From NCBI GenBank assembly GCA_018676675.1, contig JABHEG010000062.1, positions 1-40,589 on the forward strand: a stretch of DNA of 40,589 nt, in the 5' to 3' direction. The first letter of the stretch is position 1. Every line of letters begins with the position of its first letter. Source of the DNA: Lentisphaerota bacterium (GTDB lineage: Bacteria; Verrucomicrobiota; Lentisphaeria; Oligosphaerales; JABHEG01). This document shows, piece after piece, positions 7,503 to 15,489 of this stretch. The position numbers and the translations under genes were made by a program. The notes below the pieces were generated by a model that saw only the letters and a program-made list of their open reading frames with translations, did not search any database and was not told the origin of the DNA.

Positions 7503-10094
7503 TCATCGATGCTCCGCGTGGTCCTCGGTCACTGAGTGTTCGTGGAAGACACCCTCGGCGTGCATGCGATTGTGCAGTTTCCTATGAGCCCCGGTCAGGA
7601 CCATTCGCATCCGTTTGTACGCCTTGTCCTCTGCGCGTGTTCCAATTGTGTCCAAGTAAGCGAGGGCTCCCTCAACCTGCTGCAGGATCGTTAGCGCGTC
7701 AGGGCCATTGTAGAGCGGAATGCTACCGACCTCAATCATCACTGGCGACGAGTGAGCAGCAATGATCTCAGGTCTGTCCGGGTAATGTCCACGTATCAGG
7801 AGCGCAAGCCATGTCGACCGTTCAACCTTCACGCGGAAGGTCCCCGTAGATGCCTCAGCGTCAACAGCAGCACCGTCGACGACTTCGCCGTTTGCCACAA
7901 GTTCGACACCGGTCATGGGGATGGTGACACTTGCTACGGACCAATTGACCTCGATGGTTCCTCCGCCTTTGGGTAGTGCCATTCGCGAGCCGAGAGGCCG
8001 CCCGTCCACAGTCACTTCCATCAACGGTCCGTATGAGACAAACGTCTCCGCCCGGCGCACCGCGTCCATCCATGCGGCATACGTGAACGGCTCGTCCGCG
8101 GCCATTCGGGCATAGGTGCGTATTGTCCCTACAGCGGTCGTCGCGCTCATCTTGTCCGTTCCGGCGACAGCGGCTGTCAGGTATCCATTGTTCAGATAGC
8201 GGTACCAGTCAGAGAGTGAATAGGGATCGATTCCCCCGTACAGGTTACCCCATGAGGTCATTTCCACCGCATCGGCGTCGCCCTCCACGATGGTCGCAGC
8301 GTGTTCGAGGCGAGGATTGGGGAAATGTGGAATCACAACCACCCCGCCCTGTTTCCGGCACGCTCTGGCCCACTCAGTCAGCAACACTTCCACGGGGTCG
8401 CCCAATGCAGACTCGTCCGGCCCGCCGGACGTCATCGGGACAATCATCGGGCCGCTGTAGCCCACCAGCGAGATGTGTCCAAGCACGTGATGACGGTTCT
8501 CCGTTCCCACCCGCAACACGTATTCGCCGTCGCCTCCGGTCGTCACGGCCCCGTGCGTTGTCCTGCCGTCAAAGTCGCCGGCATTCGTCATCAATTCGCC
8601 CCATTGGCTGGCCAGGAGGTTGACGACATTCACGCCCTCTGCAGCTCCCTCGAGCAGCCCTGTCTGAGGTGACAGAAAATGGACATGAGTATCCGCGGTC
8701 ACCCATCCACTTTCCCGCCACGGAAGGACTTTCTCGATCTCGACGACAATCTCATTCGTCGCTCGCGTGACGCTGTAAACCTGGCGGATCGGGCGGATCT
8801 CGAATCCCTTCGACACCTCCAGGTAGACCTTGCCAAGGGGAAGTCGGACCTCGGTCTCACCATCGACATACACGCACCGGTGTAGGCCACAGTGCTGAAA
8901 CTCGGGACTGTAGTCCTCGAACCAGTTCGAGTTCGGAATCCGGTGCAGATGGAGAGGTGGCAGATACTCGCCGGCTTCCCCATGCAGATGCAGCTTCGCG
9001 GCTACGGGACTTCCGGAACACGTCTCGATCACACGCACAACAACGCGCTGGTCTGCCGCTTTCACCGGGGTGAGCTGACGTGTCTTCTCCTTCTTCCTCA
9101 AGCGCGAAGCGGGAACGGTACGCCCGGAAGGCAGGTGGAAACGGGCATCGGGGTGGCACGTGTACTCAACCAGGACATCGCCTTCCGAGACGTCCGGCAG
9201 ACGGTTGTTGTAACCCTCCGTCCAAGCCGTGTCCGGATAGACCGTATGTGGGGACACCCAAATGACTGCTCCGAGATCCAGGTCCAGATGTGGTGACCGT
9301 CCCTGCCCGTCAAGGGTCGGTTCGAAAGGCGTGCCCTTCGGCAAGCGAAGAATTGCTTTGCGCCGTGACTCCCACCGCAAAGGGTTGCTCGAGGCCTTGC
9401 CCCAACTGATTCCGCTCACCACCACGGAGCCGGAACGTGGCTCAAACCGGACACCGGTAATCACTTTCCGTGGATGCGGATTCTCCCACGCCCAGAGCCA
9501 ATTGATCCATGGAACACGATCGTTACTCGTGGCCCGCCGCTGCGTCCACCCCCAGCGCGCGCCCGAATGCTGTTCCTGGCGAATTGGGCCGGGCTTGGTG
9601 TGCACCACAGCCTCCACGCAGTTCTCTCCCCACCGAGGCTGCACTGCCCCGAGTTGATGGCGGCGACGGATCTCAACTCGCTCCTCTGTGCCGTCCTCAT
9701 ATAACAGTACGTATTCAGCCGCAGACTCCGCCAGGTGCCCCTCGCCGGTAGAGTTCTGTGTGAATCCATGGACATCGCGTGCCGTGCCCCGGACATCCGA
9801 GACATGAGCAAAGACAATCCACTGGGCCTTGACGGAAGGTAGGCTGACCTTCCGGGGACGATCGCCTTCTTTCACGAGCACCGGGCGTGCGCCAATCCGA
9901 AACGGCAACCCGCGAAACACGCAGTCGCCGCGGGGCGCGTGCTCTGCGGCGCTGGTCATCGCCGCAGACACCCCGGCTTCCTCCAGTCCCTCCCAGGGCA
10001 CATTCCCCCGAAGCGCCACAGACCTAAAATCCGCATGCCTTGAATCACCGTTCTCTGCTGTCACGCCTACTGCCCTCCCGTTGCTCGGGGACAC
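7503..10094 (-). CDS. CehA/McbA-type metallohydrolase (PHP-like fold)
   Basis: An 863-aa protein. The C-terminal half, from about residue 460, carries the metal motif T-A-D-T-H-V-H-F (D468, H470, H472), further histidines in V-V-V-I-P-H-F-P and the aspartate of A-V-A-G-T-D-K, as in the CehA/McbA group of PHP-like hydrolases. Characterised members include a carbaryl esterase; most relatives in polysaccharide clusters have no known substrate. Residues 20-450 form a long beta-rich N-terminal part that begins with the V-A-L-R-G-N type strand often found at the start of such proteins. There is no clear signal peptide, unlike its neighbours. The start is GTG, only 14 bases after the stop of the beta-helix gene, with a weak ribosome site; no better start lies nearby, and the homology-like region begins near residue 22. 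It clearly belongs to the minus-strand operon. Confidence 0.75.
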   Translation of the reverse strand: MSPSNGRAVGVTAENGDSRHADFRSVALRGNVPWEGLEEAGVSAAMTSAAEHAPRGDCVFRGLPFRIGARPVLVKEGDRPRKVSLPSVKAQWIVFAHVSDVRGTARDVHGFTQNSTGEGHLAESAAEYVLLYEDGTEERVEIRRRHQLGAVQPRWGENCVEAVVHTKPGPIRQEQHSGARWGWTQRRATSNDRVPWINWLWAWENPHPRKVITGVRFEPRSGSVVVSGISWGKASSNPLRWESRRKAILRLPKGTPFEPTLDGQGRSPHLDLDLGAVIWVSPHTVYPDTAWTEGYNNRLPDVSEGDVLVEYTCHPDARFHLPSGRTVPASRLRKKEKTRQLTPVKAADQRVVVRVIETCSGSPVAAKLHLHGEAGEYLPPLHLHRIPNSNWFEDYSPEFQHCGLHRCVYVDGETEVRLPLGKVYLEVSKGFEIRPIRQVYSVTRATNEIVVEIEKVLPWRESGWVTADTHVHFLSPQTGLLEGAAEGVNVVNLLASQWGELMTNAGDFDGRTTHGAVTTGGDGEYVLRVGTENRHHVLGHISLVGYSGPMIVPMTSGGPDESALGDPVEVLLTEWARACRKQGGVVVIPHFPNPRLEHAATIVEGDADAVEMTSWGNLYGGIDPYSLSDWYRYLNNGYLTAAVAGTDKMSATTAVGTIRTYARMAADEPFTYAAWMDAVRRAETFVSYGPLMEVTVDGRPLGSRMALPKGGGTIEVNWSVASVTIPMTGVELVANGEVVDGAAVDAEASTGTFRVKVERSTWLALLIRGHYPDRPEIIAAHSSPVMIEVGSIPLYNGPDALTILQQVEGALAYLDTIGTRAEDKAYKRMRMVLTGAHRKLHNRMHAEGVFHEHSVTEDHAEHR

Positions 10095-10108
10095 CCGTTA
10101 GCCAGGCT

Positions 10109-12835
10109 CTATTCAATGACTATTTCGTCCGCGAAAAACACGGCTGGCTCTTCATCCATCCCGGCCAGGCCGAACCAGGTACAGCGCTTGAACGTCTCAC
10201 TCCTGAAAGGCAGGGCCTCCTTGACCACCGAGTTCCCCTCGCTGGGGGCAAGAGAGAGTTCATACACCCCTGTTCCCTTTTCGCCCTGTTCAAAGCCAAA
10301 ACCGACTTTCACCCACGTCCCCAAGGGAAATGTTGCCACTCTCCGCCAGCCTCCACCAGCCAACGGCACACGCACGGAGCCATCCGGGAAGAAACGCACG
10401 TGCGGTCCAGTTTTGAGTTCCTCCCCCTTCGGCCAGTCCCGACATTCAACATCAAAGGTCGCAGGTTGGTCAGAGGAATTTCGGACGCGACACGTGATCC
10501 GCAGGCGATCATTGGTCAGGCTATCGAACGAGACAAACCAGTGTGGTTTCCAGAGGGTCACCTCGGAGGCATCCTCGAAGCGAATGCCCTGTTTCCCGAA
10601 CGCGGCCTGTCGATCTGTCACAGTAATCCTGGCGCCTCCTTCGTCCTCGACGGCTCCGTCGGGACGCTCACTCACATCATACTCCTCAAAATCATGCTTG
10701 AGGGGCCATTCGGTCGGCGGCGGTTCGGCTGTCTCGACGACTCGGTGTCGGATCCCTTCCGGGAGTCCCCGCCAGTCACTCGTGCCATAGAGCCCGGCCT
10801 CGCTCACATCGATCGGCTGGAAGCCGAGCGTCAAGGCGGGTGAACCACTTTGCAGCCGAAAGTCGTGCCCGGCTGCATCAACGAACCGGGGATCAGCGAC
10901 AATCGAGTTCATGCCGCGTCCTTCACCTTGCCACTCCGCGAAGGTCCGCCCTTTGAAGCCAGGCTGCTGCCCCCCGACAGCCCAGAAGCAGTTGCGGTCA
11001 CTCGTGAACTTGCTGTGCGTCCGCCAGTTGTTCCCACTCAATATCTCTGGATTGCAGCTGTAAACGATGTTGCGCTCAAGATGCACATGATTGGTTTCCG
11101 GCTCATGGTCATTGTTCCGCATGAGATCGCCATCGTCGGAGAAGGCGAAAATGTTGTTCATGACCAGATCGCCATACGGATGACCGTGGTTATGCAGGTG
11201 CAGGCCGCCATCCCGCGTGTTGTACACGACATTATTCTCCACGCGTATCTCGGAACTTCCGGCGTCCAGATAGATCCCCCAGCCACCGTAGCCCTCCTTT
11301 CCACGCTCAAAGCGCGTGATGTCGTGGATGAGGTTGTGGTGCAGGACCGTCCCGGGGGAAACGCCGAGGGTGTAGATCCCTCCAACATCGTTAAGTACGC
11401 CGTTGCCCAAGTGATGGATATGGTTGTGGGCGACCTCGTTGTGATGTGTGTAGGCTTCTCGCCGTCCCGTCCAACTCCAGCCAAGGTGAACGCCCATCCA
11501 GCTCAAGTCGCAAATCTCGTTGTGGGTAACTCGATTGTAACTTGCGCTCCCCCCAAGAAACACCCCACAGCCTGCTCGGAATATGTACCCACCGTCGTGG
11601 ATGAAATTGTTGTCGATGGTATTACGGAGCGTGAATAGATGCTCATCAGGTTGCGTGGGATGGCTCTCCGAAAGATAGATCCCGCCCCCGCCAACATCGA
11701 ACACGTGGCAGCGAGTCACGATGTTGTCCGCGCACGCCTCTCTCAGAGAAACGGCGTGCTCACCCAAGCGGGTAAATTCACAGTCCGCGATGACCGACGC
11801 CCGCAGGCCTGCCGCGAAGATCGCCCCACGTTGGTAGTGCGCCCCCTGAACGCTGTGGGGATATGTGGGAGACAGGTCGACATCAGTGTGCTGGAACGAC
11901 AGTCCGCTAAATTGGATGTTCTCGACGTAGAGCCCGAGCGCAGGATCGCCCTGGATCTTCACCAGTGTCTGTTGCACGACTGGAGCAATCACCTCCGAAC
12001 GGTTCGGGGACGTGCCGTCCAGTGGGTAGTAGTAGAGCAGTCCGGCCGCCTGGTCAACGAACCACTCACCGGGACTGTCCAAAGCTGCCCGGACGTTCTC
12101 TACGTAGTACCGCACGCTCGGTCCCAGGAAGAAGACTCCTGCCGGACGTGAGAACCGAATCCGGCGCCGATCCCAGTCCACCGTCCCGATGCTATTGTAG
12201 GAATTCACCCAGTTGTGGAAGAGGACAATGCGTGCGTCTTCCACGAAACCGGGCCATGGCTGCAGGTCTCCGTCGACGAATGTGAGTCCCGTGCAGACTT
12301 TCCCGTTGGGCATCGTCAGTCGTTTGCTGTACAGGTACTCCCCTTGGTTTGGCGTCCGGGCACGTGGACATCGCTGGCCATCGACGAACAACTGCGTGAA
12401 CGGCTCCGTCAGCCCTCTCACCCACGGAACGTCCGCAACCCATAGACCGTCAGTGTGCTTCCGCCAATTGGTCACCCGTCGCCCCCCGCTTATCACCGGC
12501 TTCTCCCCGGGGTAGGCCGCGTAGATGACATGACAACGCGGCCGCCCTGAATCTCGCGGCGTCAGCACGAAGGGCTTTGTCGACTCGTAGCGTCCCCCTC
12601 GCAGCAGCACTGTGGCGTGTTGTCCAACCGCGTTCGACTCGTCCATCCACTCTCGCACCGCGTCCCGGGCTCTGGTAAGCGTCGCGAACGGGCCGTCTGT
12701 TCCCGCGGCGTCCATCGACGGGAGGCGCCCGGACCACGTGTCCCGGCCCCCGGGGGACACGTAGAACGTCTGTGTCCAGGCAAACGCCCCGACGGATACC
12801 AAAGCGAGAAAGGCTCGGTTTGTCACAGCAGACAT
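10109..12835 (-). CDS. Exported right-handed parallel beta-helix protein (GH141-like)
   Basis: A 908-aa protein with signal peptide (about residues 1-22). It opens with F-Y-V-S-P-G-G-R-D-T-W-S-G and then G-P-F-A-T-L-T-R-A-R-D-A-V, the standard start of the secreted beta-helix enzymes related to GH141 and pectate-lyase folds. Residues of about 330-690 hold many helix turns, seen as repeated N-x-I/V-x-x-N and H-N-x-I-H patterns (HNEVAHNHIHHLGNG, HHNLIHDI, ENNVVYN). The last 200 residues look like a beta-sandwich. GH141 members include fucosidase and xylanase; activity here cannot be assigned. I trimmed the frame to the ATG at 12833-12835, which gives the signal peptide and has GGAG eight bases before it; a TTG 93 bases upstream gives no signal peptide. 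The metallohydrolase gene follows after 14 bases. Confidence 0.82.
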   Translation of the reverse strand: MSAVTNRAFLALVSVGAFAWTQTFYVSPGGRDTWSGRLPSMDAAGTDGPFATLTRARDAVREWMDESNAVGQHATVLLRGGRYESTKPFVLTPRDSGRPRCHVIYAAYPGEKPVISGGRRVTNWRKHTDGLWVADVPWVRGLTEPFTQLFVDGQRCPRARTPNQGEYLYSKRLTMPNGKVCTGLTFVDGDLQPWPGFVEDARIVLFHNWVNSYNSIGTVDWDRRRIRFSRPAGVFFLGPSVRYYVENVRAALDSPGEWFVDQAAGLLYYYPLDGTSPNRSEVIAPVVQQTLVKIQGDPALGLYVENIQFSGLSFQHTDVDLSPTYPHSVQGAHYQRGAIFAAGLRASVIADCEFTRLGEHAVSLREACADNIVTRCHVFDVGGGGIYLSESHPTQPDEHLFTLRNTIDNNFIHDGGYIFRAGCGVFLGGSASYNRVTHNEICDLSWMGVHLGWSWTGRREAYTHHNEVAHNHIHHLGNGVLNDVGGIYTLGVSPGTVLHHNLIHDITRFERGKEGYGGWGIYLDAGSSEIRVENNVVYNTRDGGLHLHNHGHPYGDLVMNNIFAFSDDGDLMRNNDHEPETNHVHLERNIVYSCNPEILSGNNWRTHSKFTSDRNCFWAVGGQQPGFKGRTFAEWQGEGRGMNSIVADPRFVDAAGHDFRLQSGSPALTLGFQPIDVSEAGLYGTSDWRGLPEGIRHRVVETAEPPPTEWPLKHDFEEYDVSERPDGAVEDEGGARITVTDRQAAFGKQGIRFEDASEVTLWKPHWFVSFDSLTNDRLRITCRVRNSSDQPATFDVECRDWPKGEELKTGPHVRFFPDGSVRVPLAGGGWRRVATFPLGTWVKVGFGFEQGEKGTGVYELSLAPSEGNSVVKEALPFRSETFKRCTWFGLAGMDEEPAVFFADEIVIE

Positions 12836-12929
12836 GCGTTCTACTCCGTATGGAGATGCACCCGACGTTGAGTGCCGCTGAAGCGCGGACAGTTCACGAC
12901 GGAATTGAGCTGACTGTAGTGCAGGCAAA

Positions 12930-12945
12930 CGTGTTTTCGAACACG
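12930..12945 (-). terminator. Small hairpin between two operon genes
   Basis: CGTGTT and AACACG form a six-base stem with a four-base loop. On the minus strand it is followed by TTTG only. It lies about 110 bases after the stop of the heparinase gene and 95 before the start of the beta-helix gene, so it may attenuate transcription between them. The U tract is too short to call a real terminator. I see no promoter or other feature in the rest of the 219-base gap 12836-13054. Confidence 0.22.
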
Positions 12946-13054
12946 GTTAGGGCAGCGGATGAGATGTGACCAATGAGTAGCTTGAAGCGAGGCATCCCAA
13001 TCGCTTGCACGCAGTAGTCATGCCCCGACACTCCCGGCACGCCCGACCACCGGC

Positions 13055-15319
13055 CTACTGCTCGTCCCACAGTACGCGTCCGTCCGCATCCCTCCGGACA
13101 ATCCGGAAGAAAGGCTCCCCGGGCCGGTAATCGATCGTGATCTGGTCGGTGATACTCGCCCTTCGAACAAGCACACTGTGCATTTCGTGGCGCCTGACTC
13201 CCTCTCTCTCTTGGGTCAACACCCCAACGTCCGGCGGGGTGTCAGCAAAGGGAGCGAGCAGCACTCCGTAGGTCCGTCCCCCGTCATCTGCGCTCGTTGT
13301 CGAGTTAATCCGTAGGTACGGCACATCGTCCCGCCACCCCTCTTCCGGCTGGTATCCGTCGTGGTAGCTGACCGGGACCGCCGAGAATCCCTTCGCCAGC
13401 ACGATCTCGCTTTCCGTCAGAGTCCGTGAATCAGGCATGACCAGTAACCCCGCTTGTCCCGGCGCACTGCACAAAGCCCCGTCAGGGCGCTGGCTAATTG
13501 CCAGGGGCGTGTGTAGGAGCCAAGCCAACGGAATGTCGTCCTGCGACGTGCTCAGTCGGTCCGAGAAGAAGAAGTACTCATCGGGAACGGAAACGATGGT
13601 GCGTTGGAACGCCACTCCCTGCGTCTCCATCCGGGCGGAAACGAGTGTCACATGCTCTCCGGCATGCCACGCGGCCAGCTCTGCCCGGTGATCGGAGTGG
13701 CTCTTCCCACTGACGAGGACCGTGTTGTGCCCGATTGTCTGGTAGCACCATCTCCTGTAAACCGGCATGGAGTAGGACATCGTGGATCCGGGGTTGACCA
13801 CCATACCTGAACCGTGAGCAAACAGATCAAAGGACAGTCGTCCAAAATGCCGGTGTCCTCCCCATGGTTTGCGGTTGAAGTCAAAGACAAGCGAACAGGC
13901 GTTCTTGTCCCAGCCGCTGCGCAGGATGGCGACTCCTGAATCAGACATCAGTTCACTTGTTTCCGGAGGCGGCGTCAGGCTCATCTGCTGAGCGTCTTGC
14001 AGGCTCTGCGCCCACGCACCGTCCATGAACATCACATACTCACTGACGCGCTTGGCCACAGGAACAAAATCCGGCTGGATAAAGCGCTTGCTGGCCCACG
14101 CGTGGAGTTCCGAGCCGAACAGTCGCATGCCCACGGGGAAAAAGACCTGCGCTTCCGTGCCGTACACACCTGAGTTGAACACACCGAGGTGCCCTGTCGA
14201 GTGGGTGATCCGGATCGTGTAGTCGTAGACGCGTTCCATCTTCCCCCAAAGCGCTTTGTCCGCTGAGACATCCTCCATGCCATTGGCGTGCAGGACCATC
14301 AACAGACGGGTGATATCACGCATCCCGGTCAGATGGTATTGCGGAGATTGCTCTATCTGAGCTCCATCCTCATCGAAGTTCCGCGCGATGCGCTCTCTGG
14401 TCCGCTGAACGCCGATGGTACGCCAGGCAAGAACTTCGCGAAACTCCGGAAGCAGGACGCCCGCAGTCACCATCCAGGCGGATTGAGAAGCCTGGAAATT
14501 GCTGTGGTTATACGCTCGCATGTGAGTGGCGAAAATATAGCGCCCGTGACTCAGGAAGATCTTGAGCATCTTGGTGTGGAGTTCCGGCGTGAAGGACGGG
14601 CTCCCCCGCATCAGCCAGTAGCAGTCCATCATCAACGTGCAGCGTAACGAACTGCCAAGCCCGCTGTTCCAGAGGATGTCGACTCCTTTGTGACTCCCGC
14701 AACTGGCCTGGTCGAAATCCGGAATGGCATCCCAGAAGGAGCAGACGATGTCCCGGAACATCTCCGCATATTTCTCGTCGCCTGTGAGCGCATAGGCGCG
14801 CCCTAGATTCTTCACCCAAAAGAAGTAAAGAAAGCCGATGTAGGCGGTGTCCGGGTTCTGATCCACCCAGACAAATGCCGTCCCGTCCCGTTTTGGCTTG
14901 TACGTCGCGTGGGCGAAATCGCGTTCCCATGCCTCGTCAGCATCCGCGATGACCACTTTCCGGATTGTCGGGAGATGTTGACTGACTCCCTTTGAATAAC
15001 TCTCCGGATCCACGGGGTAGCGCGGACTGACCCGACTCGCCCAATACTGCCCCCACGCCTCTCCTGCTTTCAGCCAATTCCCAGTGGAAACCGCTGTCCG
15101 GACGTCCCCAAGTCCCTCTATCTCGAGATCCATTGCCGCAAACAGATCTGCCGTACTGATGGTGAGAAAGCCCATTCGTCGATCCCCTGATCTCGGTTCC
15201 CCGGCGTGAGCCGCCAAGGCAGCGACAAGACACACGATCATCCAGTTGCGCCCCGAAAGGAAGAACCACCCTTTGGAGGCAACGTTCGGAAACGTGAGAA
15301 CACGTGTTGCAGGATTCAA
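13055..15319 (-). CDS. Heparinase II/III-family polysaccharide lyase, exported
   Basis: A 754-aa protein with an N-terminal hydrophobic segment W-M-I-V-C-L-V-A-A-L-A-A-H-A at about residues 26-39, likely a signal peptide. The toroid covers about 55-430, with N-H-S-N-F-Q (271-276) and Q-S-P-Q-Y-H (324-329) placing likely catalytic Asn, His and Tyr. The C-terminal beta-sandwich has G-G-H-R-H-F-G-R (487-494) and the family-typical G-H-N-T-V-L-V-S-G (530-538). Members split uronic-acid glycosaminoglycans or alginate-like polymers. It is not a close copy of the 982-aa protein downstream: no zinc ribbon and different N-terminal parts. The start is TTG, chosen because GGGAGG lies seven bases upstream and the stop of the 57-aa ORF overlaps it. 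About 220 bases separate it from the beta-helix gene. Confidence 0.85.
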   Translation of the reverse strand: MNPATRVLTFPNVASKGWFFLSGRNWMIVCLVAALAAHAGEPRSGDRRMGFLTISTADLFAAMDLEIEGLGDVRTAVSTGNWLKAGEAWGQYWASRVSPRYPVDPESYSKGVSQHLPTIRKVVIADADEAWERDFAHATYKPKRDGTAFVWVDQNPDTAYIGFLYFFWVKNLGRAYALTGDEKYAEMFRDIVCSFWDAIPDFDQASCGSHKGVDILWNSGLGSSLRCTLMMDCYWLMRGSPSFTPELHTKMLKIFLSHGRYIFATHMRAYNHSNFQASQSAWMVTAGVLLPEFREVLAWRTIGVQRTRERIARNFDEDGAQIEQSPQYHLTGMRDITRLLMVLHANGMEDVSADKALWGKMERVYDYTIRITHSTGHLGVFNSGVYGTEAQVFFPVGMRLFGSELHAWASKRFIQPDFVPVAKRVSEYVMFMDGAWAQSLQDAQQMSLTPPPETSELMSDSGVAILRSGWDKNACSLVFDFNRKPWGGHRHFGRLSFDLFAHGSGMVVNPGSTMSYSMPVYRRWCYQTIGHNTVLVSGKSHSDHRAELAAWHAGEHVTLVSARMETQGVAFQRTIVSVPDEYFFFSDRLSTSQDDIPLAWLLHTPLAISQRPDGALCSAPGQAGLLVMPDSRTLTESEIVLAKGFSAVPVSYHDGYQPEEGWRDDVPYLRINSTTSADDGGRTYGVLLAPFADTPPDVGVLTQEREGVRRHEMHSVLVRRASITDQITIDYRPGEPFFRIVRRDADGRVLWDEQ

Positions 15320-15489
15320 GACCCGGCCTCCCTGGGAGGGGTGGTGTTGCGGCCACAGTCAAGTCGTCCCTTCAGCGCGAGTCCCTCATGCAACCGCTCG
15401 AAAGACACACCGCACCTGTCTACCCCATCTGCAAGGCGGTCACGGAGACTTGGTAGCTCCCGCTTCCACAACTCAGGCGATCGTGTCAT
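15316..15489 (-). CDS. 57-aa ORF linking rlmKL and the heparinase gene
   Basis: An unrecognised small protein, MTRSPELWKRELP... to ...PPREAGS. It is charged, probably helical in its first 40 residues, with two cysteines (C26, C45) and no membrane segment. Its ATG lies inside the last codons of the RlmKL gene in another frame, a 17-base overlap, with CAGGAGG directly before it. Its TGA (15316-15318) overlaps the TTG start (15317-15319) of the heparinase gene. Both overlaps and both strong ribosome sites are on the right strand, as expected for translational coupling. Without it there would be a 150-base gap. It could instead be a pure coupling device whose product matters little. Confidence 0.5.
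   Translation of the reverse strand: MTRSPELWKRELPSLRDRLADGVDRCGVSFERLHEGLALKGRLDCGRNTTPPREAGS

Noticed and set aside
10040..11638. Two plus-strand frames of 267 and 262 codons
   Set aside because: Antisense to the beta-helix gene. Their apparent valine-rich character mirrors the His/Asn repeats of the true product.
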